DNA of 64,000 nucleotides from Daejeonella sp. (GCF_030695525.1 NZ_JAUYSS010000021.1:62001-126000), one strand, 5' to 3'; positions 1 to 8,798 are shown, counted from the stretch's first letter. Notes: generated by a model from the sequence alone, not told the origin. Numbers and translations: made by a program.

Positions 1-551
1 ACAAGGATGGTACCTGGGCCGGTTTCTGTTACATCGAAACCTGGAGTCATGGCACGTTTGTGGCCAATTCAGGTCTTATCGTGAATCCGGGTTACCGTAA
101 TCGCGGACTTGCACGCTTGATCAAGCGCGCAGTCTTTGACCTTTCCCGCAAAAAATATCCGGAGGCTAAGATCTTTGGACTGACTACCGGATTAGCCGTG
201 ATGAAAATTAATTCTGAGCTCGGCTACGAACCTGTAACCTACTCAGAACTAACTCAGGATGAGGATTTCTGGAAAGGATGTCAGAGTTGTGTGAACTATG
301 ATATCCTGAAAAGCAAAGACCGTAAAAATTGTATGTGTACAGCAATGCTTTGGGATCCGGAAGAAAAGGCTAAAGAGATCGAACGCAAAATGAAAGAAGA
401 AGACGATCGTTTAAAAATTGAGGCTGAGGAGCGTTTGAGTAAGGTTGCCCGCAAACAAACCCTGTTCGAACGTCTTGAAGAAAAATTACGCAATTCATTG
501 AAAATGATTGCTGCACTAGGTGCATTATTCGTTAAACTTTTACAAAATTAA
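1..551 (+). CDS. GNAT N-acyltransferase upstream of argG (5'-truncated)
   Basis: The reading frame is open back to the first bases of the window, so the N-terminus is missing. The GTG at 60 is an internal codon. The visible part has the GNAT acyl-CoA loop (VNPGYRNRGLARLIK, Q/RxxGxG/A type), followed by a charged, Lys/Glu-rich helical stretch and a hydrophobic C-terminus. The stop codon abuts the argG start with no gap, so the two are almost certainly co-transcribed. In Bacteroidota a GNAT protein commonly precedes argG. No argA or argJ is seen in this cluster, so it is a plausible acyl-CoA:glutamate N-acyltransferase for the first arginine step. That role is inference from context; the acyl donor (acetyl or succinyl) cannot be read from the sequence. 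Confidence 0.85.
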   Translation, partial: KDGTWAGFCYIETWSHGTFVANSGLIVNPGYRNRGLARLIKRAVFDLSRKKYPEAKIFGLTTGLAVMKINSELGYEPVTYSELTQDEDFWKGCQSCVNYDILKSKDRKNCMCTAMLWDPEEKAKEIERKMKEEDDRLKIEAEERLSKVARKQTLFERLEEKLRNSLKMIAALGALFVKLLQN

Positions 552-1745
552 ATGATGAAGAAGAAGGTTGTTTTAGCATTCAGCGGAGGTTTGGACACTT
601 CCTTTTGCTGTATTTACTTAACCAAAGACCGTGATCTGGAAGTACATTCTGTGATTGTGAATACCGGTGGTTTTTCTGAGGAAGAGCTGAAGCAGATCGA
701 GGAGCGTGCTTATGCCCTTGGGGTTACTTCCCATGCAGTTGTTGACGAAACTTTGAACTATTATGAAAGTTGTATCAAATACCTTATTTATGGTAATGTG
801 CTTAAGAATGCAACTTACCCTCTTTCGGTAAGTGCTGAACGAGTAAGTCAGGCTACTGCAATAGCCAATTACGTCAAATTAATCGGTGCTGATTATGTAG
901 CTCATGGAAGTACCGGAGCCGGGAATGATCAGGTGCGTTTTGACATGATCTTCAATATAATGATTCCCGGAGTGGAAATTATTACTCCAATCCGTGACCT
1001 GAAATTGAGCCGTGAGGCAGAAATTGAATATTTAAATAATCATGGTGTAGAATATACTGCCGAGAAAGCAAGATATTCAATCAATAAAGGTATTTGGGGT
1101 ACCTCAGTTGGGGGTAAAGAAACCCTGACTTCCAATGAGACTTTACCAGAAGAGGCATGGCCTACACAGGTTACTCAAACCGAGCCGCGTAAACTGGAAC
1201 TTGATTTTGAGCAGGGTGAGCTGATAGGAATTAATGGAGAAAGCTTATCACCGGTTAAAGCCATTCAGAAACTGCAGGAAATTGCACAGCCTTATGGCAT
1301 TGGTAGGGATATTCATGTTGGAGATACTATAATTGGTATCAAGGGTCGTGTTGGTTTTGAAGCTGCGGCACCGATGATCATCATCAAAGCTCACCATACT
1401 TTGGAGAAACATACTTTAACCAAATGGCAACTGAGCTGGAAAGACCAGTTGTCAAGTTTCTACGGCAACTGGCTTCACGAGGGGCAGTTTCACGATCCAA
1501 TCATGCGTAATATTGAAGCGTTTTTAAGCGATACACAGAAAACCGTGAGCGGAAAAGTATTTGTAAAACTTCATCCTTATCGTTTTGAGATCATCGGAAT
1601 TCAATCTGAGAATGATCTGATGTCAAACAAATTCGGAAGCTATGGTGAGATGAATAACTCATGGTCGGGAGAGGATGTAAAAGGCTTTTCAAAAATATTT
1701 GGAAACCAGACCATGATCTGGCATAGGGTACACGATAAAAAGTAA
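552..1745 (+). CDS. argG: Argininosuccinate synthase
   Basis: This enzyme joins citrulline and aspartate with ATP to form argininosuccinate, the penultimate step of arginine synthesis, in the cytoplasm. The 397-residue length is normal for the family. The N-terminal ATP pyrophosphatase loop is clear (AFSGGLDTS, residues 9-17), as is the GSTGAGNDQVRFD stretch near residue 115. The start is the first ATG directly after the preceding TAA; a second ATG follows at once, so either could be used. It lies inside the arginine operon, with argC starting four bases after its stop. Confidence 0.97.
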   Translation: MMKKKVVLAFSGGLDTSFCCIYLTKDRDLEVHSVIVNTGGFSEEELKQIEERAYALGVTSHAVVDETLNYYESCIKYLIYGNVLKNATYPLSVSAERVSQATAIANYVKLIGADYVAHGSTGAGNDQVRFDMIFNIMIPGVEIITPIRDLKLSREAEIEYLNNHGVEYTAEKARYSINKGIWGTSVGGKETLTSNETLPEEAWPTQVTQTEPRKLELDFEQGELIGINGESLSPVKAIQKLQEIAQPYGIGRDIHVGDTIIGIKGRVGFEAAAPMIIIKAHHTLEKHTLTKWQLSWKDQLSSFYGNWLHEGQFHDPIMRNIEAFLSDTQKTVSGKVFVKLHPYRFEIIGIQSENDLMSNKFGSYGEMNNSWSGEDVKGFSKIFGNQTMIWHRVHDKK

Positions 1746-1749
1746 AACA

Positions 1750-2733
1750 ATGGGAACTATCAGAATAGGAATCGCAGGTGGAGCAGGATATACTGGTGGA
1801 GAATTGCTCAGGATACTGATCAACCATCCTCAGGCAGAAATATGTTGGGTTCATAGCAACAGCAATGCGGGCAAATCGCTTTCTGATGTGCATGCTGATC
1901 TTTTTGGTGACACTAATCTGAAGTTTACAGATACCATTTCCCAGGATATTGATGCGCTTTTTTTATGCGTAGGTCATGGTGATGCCAAAAAGTTTCTGGA
2001 TAGCCATGAAATCTCAGCGAGTATAAAGATCATTGATCTTTCACAGGATTTCAGGTTAAACTCCAATGCCAGACATGGAAGCAGGTCTTTTGTTTATGGC
2101 TTGCCAGAATTGAACAGGGAAGCAATCAAACAAGCTCAAAACATTGCTAATCCGGGCTGTTTTGCTACCTGCATCCAGATTGGGATATTGCCACTTGCTG
2201 ATGCAGGATTATTGAACTCGGATGTACATATCAATGCTACTACCGGCTCTACAGGAGCAGGACAAAGCTTAAGTCCGACTTCACATTTCAGCTGGAGAAA
2301 TAATAACTTGTCTGTTTACAAAGCTTTTGAGCATCAGCACCTGAATGAGATCGGTCAAAGTTTAAATCAATTACAGAACAACTTTGATCAGGCACTGAAT
2401 TTCATCCCCCAAAGGGGTGATTTTACCAGGGGGATTCTGGCAGTAATGTATACTGAAACTGAATTAAGTCTGGATGAAGCATACACTCTTTATGAAAACT
2501 TTTTTAAAGATCATCCATTCACTCATATCAGCAAAAGAAATATTGACCTGAAGCAGCTAGTGAATACCAATAAGGCTCTGATTCATCTGGAAAAGCATGG
2601 CAATAAATTGCTCATTATCAGCATCATAGATAATTTACTGAAAGGTGCCAGCGGGCATGCGGTCCAGAATATGAATTTAATGTTCGGGCTTGGGGAGACG
2701 GTGGGCTTGAGGCTGAAGGGAGTAGGATTTTGA
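1750..2733 (+). CDS. argC: N-acyl-gamma-glutamyl-phosphate reductase
   Basis: NADPH-dependent reductase converting N-acylglutamyl phosphate to the semialdehyde. It has 327 residues, with an N-terminal Rossmann motif (GIAGGAGYTG, residues 8-16) and the catalytic Cys137 in NPGCFAT. It starts four bases after argG. Its stop codon TGA (2731-2733) overlaps the first bases of an inverted heptad repeat that leads into an S23-type gene, so the operon is interrupted here by about 650 bp before argD. Whether the enzyme uses acetyl or succinyl intermediates depends on the rest of the pathway (see argF'). Confidence 0.96.
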   Translation: MGTIRIGIAGGAGYTGGELLRILINHPQAEICWVHSNSNAGKSLSDVHADLFGDTNLKFTDTISQDIDALFLCVGHGDAKKFLDSHEISASIKIIDLSQDFRLNSNARHGSRSFVYGLPELNREAIKQAQNIANPGCFATCIQIGILPLADAGLLNSDVHINATTGSTGAGQSLSPTSHFSWRNNNLSVYKAFEHQHLNEIGQSLNQLQNNFDQALNFIPQRGDFTRGILAVMYTETELSLDEAYTLYENFFKDHPFTHISKRNIDLKQLVNTNKALIHLEKHGNKLLIISIIDNLLKGASGHAVQNMNLMFGLGETVGLRLKGVGF

Positions 2734-2761
2734 GTTATACGTTATTACGTTTTACGTTTAG
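2732..2761. repeat. Left inverted heptad-repeat arm of the S23 cassette
   Basis: A run of degenerate 7-8 base units (GTTATAC, GTTATTAC, GTTTTAC, GTTTAGA) beginning within the argC stop codon. Its first 12 bases, GAGTTATACGTT, are the exact reverse complement of 3366-3377, on the other side of the four-helix-bundle gene. Confidence 0.8.
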
Positions 2762-2906
2762 ATTTTGCTCCAATTAAATTGAAGAATAAATAGTAAATGA
2801 GGTAAATGCGTTTGATTTTATATTTAATAAAGAAATGTTGGTTTTAATGTTCTTACCGCAAAATAAGTCAATTTTTGGATCCTTCCTGGGAGCCTTAAAT
2901 TTATTC

Positions 2907-3266
2907 ATGCAGAATTATAAGGATTTAAAAGTTTGGGCAAAAGCTCACCAACTGACATTAAAAGTATACTTGCTTAGCAAGGGTTTTCCAAAGGAGGAAC
3001 TTTATAGTTTAACTAATCAATTGCGACGAAGTATCTCAGCGATACCGGCCAATATCGCTGAAGGATGCGGTAAAAATTCACAAAAGGATTTAGGGAACTA
3101 TTTAAATATAGCCTTAGGTTCGGCCAATGAAGCAGAGTACTTCCTGCTTTTATCCCGTGATCTGGAATATCTCACATTGGATGAACATGATGCTCTGAAT
3201 GATAATATAAATGAGATCAAAGCAATGTTGATTTCATTAATTAGTAAAGTTCGTAACAAAATTTGA
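2907..3266 (+). CDS. Four-helix-bundle protein, S23/23S-rRNA intervening-sequence family
   Basis: About 119 residues from the ATG at 2907 (MQNYKDLKVW). An upstream in-frame ATG at 2835 would add 24 residues that do not look like the family. The hallmarks of S23/IVS proteins are visible: the KVWxxAHxL opening, LxxQLRRS, IxANIAEG, and SxxEAEYFLLL followed by a helical tail. Family members are small four-helix bundles; the best known are encoded inside intervening sequences of 23S rRNA genes, and Avd of diversity-generating retroelements is related. Molecular function is unknown. Here the gene sits between argC and argD, bounded by inverted heptad repeats, and looks like an insertion into the arginine operon. 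No reverse transcriptase or variable repeat is nearby. Confidence 0.88.
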   Translation: MQNYKDLKVWAKAHQLTLKVYLLSKGFPKEELYSLTNQLRRSISAIPANIAEGCGKNSQKDLGNYLNIALGSANEAEYFLLLSRDLEYLTLDEHDALNDNINEIKAMLISLISKVRNKI

Positions 3267-3350
3267 GTTGTATTTATCTTAAACGTTTCTAAAAATTGAG
3301 CTGGATCAAATATTTTAAGAATGACCCTCTCCTTCAATTTAGTACTATTT

Positions 3351-3377
3351 AAACGTATAACATACAACGTATAACTC
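3351..3377. repeat. Right inverted heptad-repeat arm of the S23 cassette
   Basis: AAACGTATAACA... ending in AACGTATAACTC, heptad-like and complementary to the left arm at 2732-2761. The terminal 12 bases match perfectly and the remainder with a few changes. It ends eight bases before the argD start codon. Confidence 0.8.
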
Positions 3378-3384
3378 CCACAAG

Positions 3385-4515
3385 ATGAAACTATTCGACG
3401 TATATCCTCTCAATAACATTGAAATTGTAAAAGCTCTGAACAGCACCGTTTGGGATGCCGATGGCAATAAATATCTGGATCTTTATGGCGGACATGCCGT
3501 GATTTCGATCGGTCATACCCATCCCCATTATGTGAGACGCCTGACAGAGCAGCTGAATAAAGTTGGGTTCTATTCTAATTCAGTCATTATCTCCCAACAG
3601 ATAGAACTTGCTGAAAAGCTTGGTAATTTGTCTGCTAAGCCTGATTTTCAGCTCTTTCTTTGTAATTCAGGTGCTGAGGCAAATGAAAATGCCCTGAAAC
3701 TGGCATCTTTTTATAACAAACGAAAAAAAATAATTGCCTTTAAGGGTGCTTTTCACGGACGTACTTCATTGGCTGTTTCTGCAACAGATAATCCGAAGAT
3801 CATTGCTCCGGTAAACGAAACAGATAATGTCACTTTCCTTCCTTTCAATGATGAACAAGCATTGGAAGATGCGTTTAAATCATTCGGAAATGAGATATCT
3901 TCAGTAATTATTGAGGGTATTCAGGGTGTTGGTGGTATCCGGGAAGCATCAAAGAGTTTTTTGCAGAAGATCAGAAGCCTTTGTGATCAATATGATGCGG
4001 TTTATATCGCTGATTCAGTTCAATGCGGTTATGGGCGGACCGGCAAATTCTATTCACACGATTATGCAGGCGTTGAGGCTGATATTTATTCAATGGCAAA
4101 GGGAATGGGTAATGGTTTCCCAATAGGGGGGATTTCCATTTCACCTAAATTTAAGCCCTGGTATGGTGAGCTTGGAACAACTTTCGGTGGAAATCACTTA
4201 GCCTGTGCTGCGGCACTTGCTGTACTTGAGGTAATGGAGCAGGATGATCTGATGAAGAATGCAGAAGAAATCGGGAATTACCTCATCAAAGAATTGAATC
4301 AGATTCCACAAATTACTGAGATTCGTGGAAGAGGTTTGATGATCGGAATTGAGCTTTCTGAAGAGTATGCAAACGTAAAAAAGGATTTACTTTTCAAGCA
4401 TCGTATCTTTACCGGAGAGGCAAAACCGAATGTGATCAGGCTCTTACCAGCTTTAAATTTAACTAAAGAGGATGCTGATCAATTTCTTGCAGCATTGAAA
4501 GCAGAATTGAATTAA
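3385..4515 (+). CDS. argD: N-acylornithine aminotransferase (class III, PLP)
   Basis: Class III aminotransferase that converts N-acylglutamate semialdehyde to N-acylornithine with glutamate. It has 376 residues. CNSGAEANE (93-101) and the PLP Schiff-base lysine K239 in YSMAKGMGNGFPIGG are visible. It is the first arginine gene after the S23 insertion and is followed 24 bases later by the transcarbamylase gene. By context this is the arginine enzyme, not a GABA or lysine aminotransferase. The acyl group is probably succinyl if the downstream transcarbamylase assignment is right. Confidence 0.94.
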   Translation: MKLFDVYPLNNIEIVKALNSTVWDADGNKYLDLYGGHAVISIGHTHPHYVRRLTEQLNKVGFYSNSVIISQQIELAEKLGNLSAKPDFQLFLCNSGAEANENALKLASFYNKRKKIIAFKGAFHGRTSLAVSATDNPKIIAPVNETDNVTFLPFNDEQALEDAFKSFGNEISSVIIEGIQGVGGIREASKSFLQKIRSLCDQYDAVYIADSVQCGYGRTGKFYSHDYAGVEADIYSMAKGMGNGFPIGGISISPKFKPWYGELGTTFGGNHLACAAALAVLEVMEQDDLMKNAEEIGNYLIKELNQIPQITEIRGRGLMIGIELSEEYANVKKDLLFKHRIFTGEAKPNVIRLLPALNLTKEDADQFLAALKAELN

Positions 4516-4539
4516 AAATTTACGGCTATTTTTACGAAT

Positions 4540-5502
4540 ATGAAATTATTTTCTTCCGTTAATGACGTTACAGACCTGAAATCTTTCATTGAGCAGGCAT
4601 TGATACTAAAGGCAGATCCCTATGCAGATCAGTTGCTGGGTAAGAATAAAACCCTTGGACTGGTATTCCTGAACCCGAGTCTGCGTACCCGATTAAGTTC
4701 GCAGAAGGCAGCTTTGAATTTGGGTATGAATGTGATGGTGATGAATCTTGATAAGGAAGGCTGGGCTTTGGAAACAGAAGACGGGGTAGTGATGAATGGT
4801 ACAAGCGTAGAGCATATTCGTGAAGCAGCAGCGGTCATGGGTCAATATTGTGATATATTGGGTTTTCGCTCATTTCCTAAATTATTGAATCGTGACGAGG
4901 ATTATGGCGAAGGTTTATTCAATAAATTTGTGAAATATAGTGGAGTTCCTGTAATTAGTTTAGAGAGTGCTACCTTGCATCCATTGCAGAGTTTTGCGGA
5001 TCTGATTACCATTGAGGAATATAAAAAGGTGGCAAAACCAAAGGTTGTTTTAACATGGGCTCCCCATGTAAAATCTTTACCACAGGCTGTTCCAAATTCA
5101 TTTTCTGAATGGATGTGCCGTGCGCAGGCTGAGGGAATGATCGATTTTGTAATTACCCATCCTGAAGGTTTGGAGCTGGCTGAGAAATTTACACCGGGAG
5201 CAAAAATTGAACACGATCAGGATCTTGCATTACAGGGTGCAGACTTTGTGTACGCTAAGAATTGGTCATCATACAATGACTATGGTAAAACTGTTCAGAA
5301 TGGAGAATCCTGGATGATGACTCATAAAAAGCTGGAACAAACCAATGCTGCGAAAGTAATGCACTGCCTGCCGGTTCGCCGTGATTTCGAGCTTTCTGCC
5401 GAAGTTTTGGATGGCCCGCATTCACTGGTCATCAAAGAAGCTGCAAACCGGGTTTGGTCTGCTCAAACGGTCTTAAAAAATATGCTGGAGGGCTTAAAAT
5501 GA
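4540..5502 (+). CDS. argF': N-acylornithine carbamoyltransferase, probably N-succinylornithine specific
   Basis: It transfers a carbamoyl group from carbamoyl phosphate to N-acylornithine, giving N-acylcitrulline. It has 320 residues, with the carbamoyl-phosphate motif SLRTR (47-51), HPLQ and HCLPVRR. The WALETEDGVVMNG and EHIREA stretch marks the acylornithine class, not ordinary ornithine carbamoyltransferase. At the residue that sets specificity in this class (Glu92 in the Xanthomonas acetyl enzyme, Pro90 in the Bacteroides fragilis succinyl enzyme), this protein has Val90. Published work on the Xanthomonas enzyme showed that Glu-to-Val gives succinylornithine activity, so a succinyl pathway is predicted here. 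The stop overlaps the argB start (ATGA). Confidence 0.93.
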   Translation: MKLFSSVNDVTDLKSFIEQALILKADPYADQLLGKNKTLGLVFLNPSLRTRLSSQKAALNLGMNVMVMNLDKEGWALETEDGVVMNGTSVEHIREAAAVMGQYCDILGFRSFPKLLNRDEDYGEGLFNKFVKYSGVPVISLESATLHPLQSFADLITIEEYKKVAKPKVVLTWAPHVKSLPQAVPNSFSEWMCRAQAEGMIDFVITHPEGLELAEKFTPGAKIEHDQDLALQGADFVYAKNWSSYNDYGKTVQNGESWMMTHKKLEQTNAAKVMHCLPVRRDFELSAEVLDGPHSLVIKEAANRVWSAQTVLKNMLEGLK

Positions 5503-6323
5503 AATCCCTGAAGGTTATTAAGATTGGTGGAAATGTCATCGACAATCCGGATAGTCTGCAACAATTTATTGCCGATTTTGCAATGCTGCAAGGGCATAAG
5601 ATACTGGTTCATGGTGGAGGAAAAATTGCCACCAAAATTGCCGAAGATTTGGGTATCAAATCAAAAATGGTTGAAGGCCGAAGAATCACTGATGGAGAAA
5701 GCCTGAAAGTAGTAACCATGGTATATGCAGGTTTAATCAATAAGAATATAGTCGCAGGTTTGCAATCTGAGAATTGTAATGCAATCGGCTTGTCGGGTGC
5801 GGATGGAAATATGATCAGGGCAACAAGGCGTCTGCCGCAGAAAGTCCTCTCCTCCGGAGAGGATTTAGGTGAGGCCGTTGATTATGGCTTTGTGGGCGAT
5901 CTCGATGAATCATCTATTGATCGTAGAGGTCTTTACAAACTGCTGGAAGCAGGTTTTACACCGGTTTTCTCTGCTATTACACATGACGGCAAAGGGCAGC
6001 TTTTAAATACCAATGCGGATACCATTGCTTCTGCAATTTCTATCGCAATGTCTAAGGAATATGAAACATCCCTGATCTTTTGTTTTGAAAAGGCGGGGGT
6101 TTTAATGGATATAGAAGATGAGGGTTCAGTAATCCGCTCAATAGATCCGCATTATTATAATGAATTAAAGCGACAGGGAATTATTAATGATGGGATGATT
6201 CCCAAACTGGATAATGCCTTCGAAGCAATAAATAAAGGCCTAAAAGAGGTTTGTATCGGCAAAGCTGATGCATTGGCAAATTTGAACAATGAAAATTTTG
6301 GTACACGCTTAATCAGCAGATAA
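5499..6323 (+). CDS. argB: N-acylglutamate kinase
   Basis: Amino-acid kinase phosphorylating N-acylglutamate, the second arginine step. The ATG at 5499 overlaps the argF' stop (ATGA) and gives 274 residues beginning MKSLKVIKIGG, the normal family start. An upstream in-frame TTG at 5454 lies inside argF' and is unlikely. KIGGN and VHGGG near the N-terminus form the phosphate-binding loops. ADTIASAI near residue 178 matches the family's NADxxA region. The stop codon TAA shares its last A with the proC ATG, indicating translational coupling. Confidence 0.95.
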   Translation: MKSLKVIKIGGNVIDNPDSLQQFIADFAMLQGHKILVHGGGKIATKIAEDLGIKSKMVEGRRITDGESLKVVTMVYAGLINKNIVAGLQSENCNAIGLSGADGNMIRATRRLPQKVLSSGEDLGEAVDYGFVGDLDESSIDRRGLYKLLEAGFTPVFSAITHDGKGQLLNTNADTIASAISIAMSKEYETSLIFCFEKAGVLMDIEDEGSVIRSIDPHYYNELKRQGIINDGMIPKLDNAFEAINKGLKEVCIGKADALANLNNENFGTRLISR

Positions 6324-7141
6324 TGAAAACAGGAACAAAAAGAACAGCAATTTTAGGAAGCGGAAATATTGGTATGTCATTGGCCAAAGGACTGGTTAAA
6401 GCTGATTATTGCAAACCCGCTGATATTACCCTTACCCGCCGTAATGTACAGCGGCTGGATACTATTGCAGCACAGGGTTTTCAGGTCGGCTCAGATAATT
6501 ATGCTGCTGCAGCTGATGCTTCTATAGTTATCCTGGCTGTTCTGCCACAGCAACTTGACAATTTACTGGAGCAAATTGACGGTGCAATTGATCCCGCCAG
6601 GCATTTAGTGATTTCTGTAATTTCAGGAGTTAGCTGTGCTGACATTCGCGCCAAACTGGGCAGCAGGGTACAGGTTGTAAGGGCAATGCCAAATACTGCA
6701 ATTGCAATTGGTGAATCCATGACCTGCGTAGCATCTGACAATGCGGAAGCTGAAAATATTGCGGAAGTGACCAAAATGTTTGAAACTGTAGGTTCAGTTA
6801 TTAAGATCAATGAAGATTTAATGACAGCTGCAACCGCACTTTGTGCCTGTGGGGTCGCGTTCTTTCTCAGGGCCGTTCGTGCAGCATCACAGGGTGGTGT
6901 CGAGATCGGTTTTCATGCCGATGAGGCCTTACGCATGGCTGCCCAAACAGCCAAAGGAGCAGCATCACTTTTATTGCAGCAGAATAGCCACCCGGAACAT
7001 GAGATCGACAAGGTGACATCTCCAAAAGGTTGCACCATTGCCGGATTGAATGAAATGGAGCATAATGGCTTTAGCTCTTCAATGATCAAGGGAATTAAAT
7101 TATCAGCTCAAAAAGCGGGTGAATTATATACAAACGAATAA
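6323..7141 (+). CDS. proC: Pyrroline-5-carboxylate reductase
   Basis: NAD(P)H-dependent reductase making proline from pyrroline-5-carboxylate. It has 272 residues, with the Rossmann motif AILGSGNIGMSLAKGL at the N-terminus and the conserved VRAMPNTA and helical C-terminal region with GGVEIGF and SPKGCTIAGL (usual family form SPGGTTIxGL). Its location between argB and argE, coupled to argB by a TAATG overlap, links proline synthesis to arginine metabolism. The Cys in SPKGCTI replaces the more usual Thr. Confidence 0.94.
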   Translation: MKTGTKRTAILGSGNIGMSLAKGLVKADYCKPADITLTRRNVQRLDTIAAQGFQVGSDNYAAAADASIVILAVLPQQLDNLLEQIDGAIDPARHLVISVISGVSCADIRAKLGSRVQVVRAMPNTAIAIGESMTCVASDNAEAENIAEVTKMFETVGSVIKINEDLMTAATALCACGVAFFLRAVRAASQGGVEIGFHADEALRMAAQTAKGAASLLLQQNSHPEHEIDKVTSPKGCTIAGLNEMEHNGFSSSMIKGIKLSAQKAGELYTNE

Positions 7142-7146
7142 ATAAA

Positions 7147-8205
7147 ATGGCTGGTAAACTGTTTGACGACAGTCTTAATTTATTGCGTAAGCTAATCAGT
7201 ATCCCTTCTCTTAGCAGGGAAGAGGAGAATACTGCCTCGGCAATTGAGCAATTTCTGATGGATCAGGGAGTAAAAACCCATCGTATGATCAATAATGTTT
7301 GGGCATATAATGAGCATTTTGATGCACAAAAGCCAACCATTCTCCTCAATTCGCATCACGATACGGTAAAGCCTAATCCAGGATATAGTCGTGACCCATT
7401 TGCGGCTGATATTATCGATGCCAAGTTGTTTGGATTGGGAAGTAATGATGCAGGAGGCTGTCTGGTATCGCTAATCGCGGTATTTATTCATTTTTATAAG
7501 GAGAAGAATCTAAAATACAACCTTTGCCTGGCTGCAACTGCCGAGGAAGAAATTTCAGGTAAGAATGGTATTGAGCTGATCCTTCCTGAACTGGGGCCTC
7601 TTGAATTTGCCATTGTGGGTGAGCCAACATTAATGCAAATGGCGGTTGCCGAGCGTGGATTAATGGTTTTGGATTGTGTTGCTCACGGAAGGGCAGGGCA
7701 TGCGGCAAGGGAAGAGGGTGAGAATGCAATCTACAAAGCGATGAAGGATATTAATTGGTTCAAATCCTATGAGTTTGCCAAGAAATCAGCCCTCTTTGGC
7801 CCTGTTAAGATGAGTGTAACGATAATAGAGGCCGGATCACAGCATAATGTGGTACCTGCGGTATGTAATTTTACCGTTGATGTCAGGGTAACTGATGCCT
7901 ATAGAAATGAGGAGGTACTGAAGATTATAAGTCAGAATGTGGACTGTGATGTTAATCCGAGATCTACCCGTTTAAAACCTTCTTCAATTAGCATCGAACA
8001 TCCAATTGTACAGGCTGGAATTGCTTTGGGCAGGAAGACCTATGGTTCTCCTACCACCAGTGATCAGGCTTTGCTTGATATCCCTTCTTTAAAAATGGGT
8101 CCGGGAGATTCGGCACGTTCACATATGGCTGATGAATATATTTATGTAAATGAAATTGAAGAGGGTATTGACCTCTATATAAAATTATTGACGGAGATTC
8201 TGTGA
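7147..8205 (+). CDS. argE: M20 deacylase of the arginine pathway (acylornithine/acylcitrulline deacylase)
   Basis: Zinc-dependent M20 family amidohydrolase, 352 residues. The metal and catalytic residues are visible: H70-x-D72 (NSHHDTV), D101 (GSNDAGG), E133-E134 (TAEEEIS), E159 (GEPT) and a C-terminal His (ARSHMADEY). In pathways that use N-acylornithine carbamoyltransferase, the deacylation step acts on N-acylcitrulline, so the likely substrate is succinyl- or acetylcitrulline. This substrate is inference from the cluster. The gene overlaps the next start (TGATG). Confidence 0.93.
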   Translation: MAGKLFDDSLNLLRKLISIPSLSREEENTASAIEQFLMDQGVKTHRMINNVWAYNEHFDAQKPTILLNSHHDTVKPNPGYSRDPFAADIIDAKLFGLGSNDAGGCLVSLIAVFIHFYKEKNLKYNLCLAATAEEEISGKNGIELILPELGPLEFAIVGEPTLMQMAVAERGLMVLDCVAHGRAGHAAREEGENAIYKAMKDINWFKSYEFAKKSALFGPVKMSVTIIEAGSQHNVVPAVCNFTVDVRVTDAYRNEEVLKIISQNVDCDVNPRSTRLKPSSISIEHPIVQAGIALGRKTYGSPTTSDQALLDIPSLKMGPGDSARSHMADEYIYVNEIEEGIDLYIKLLTEIL

Positions 8206-8798
8206 TGGTAAAGGATTTGAATATTACCCTTGAAAGTGAAAGGGCCTTGCTTCGTCCGATTGAGTTTGATGATGAACAAGCATTGCAGGTGGTAGCAGAT
8301 GATGATAGCCTCTGGATCTATGGCCTTCAGGATCTTTCGAAGCCGGCAGAATTACATAAATATATTAAAAAGGCGATTGCCGATCGTGAAGCAGGAAAAT
8401 GTGCAGTGTGGGTAATTATTGATAAAAAATCGAATAAGGTGGCAGGCTGTACCCGTCTTGCTGAAATCTCCTGGCGGGATGAGCGGGGGCAGATAGGCTG
8501 GACCTGGATTGGACGTGATTTTCAGGGGAGCGGATTGAATAAGGAGATGAAATACCTGATGCTGACCTATGGTTTTGAGGTTTTGGGACTGAACAGAATA
8601 GAATTTAAAGCAGATGAGCGTAATCATCAGTCACGTCAGGCCTTATTGGGAATTGGCGCTACCCGCGAAGGAGTTTTACGACAGCACATGAAAATACATA
8701 ACGGATACATCAGAAATACTGTTTTTTACAGTATTTTAAAATCCGAATGGGATACGATTAAAGAACAGTATTTTACAAATTTTAAAGCAGTTCTATGA
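8205..8798 (+). CDS. GNAT acetyltransferase, RimJ/RimL-like
   Basis: About 197 residues from the ATG at 8205, which overlaps the argE stop; a GTG three bases upstream is also in frame. The RimJ/L-type features are LLRPIEFDDEQAL at the N-terminus, the acetyl-CoA loop WIGRDFQGSGLNKEMKYL (Q-G-S-G), and the typical ending IEFKADERNHQSRQALLGIGATREGVLR. Such proteins acetylate N-terminal or small amines. It is embedded between argE and argH with overlaps on both sides, so it is co-expressed with the arginine genes, but no arginine-specific role can be shown. Confidence 0.85.
   Translation: MVKDLNITLESERALLRPIEFDDEQALQVVADDDSLWIYGLQDLSKPAELHKYIKKAIADREAGKCAVWVIIDKKSNKVAGCTRLAEISWRDERGQIGWTWIGRDFQGSGLNKEMKYLMLTYGFEVLGLNRIEFKADERNHQSRQALLGIGATREGVLRQHMKIHNGYIRNTVFYSILKSEWDTIKEQYFTNFKAVL

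Noticed and set aside
3301-3360. Diversity-generating retroelement accessory (Avd) for the S23-type gene
   Set aside because: No reverse transcriptase, template repeat or variable repeat nearby.
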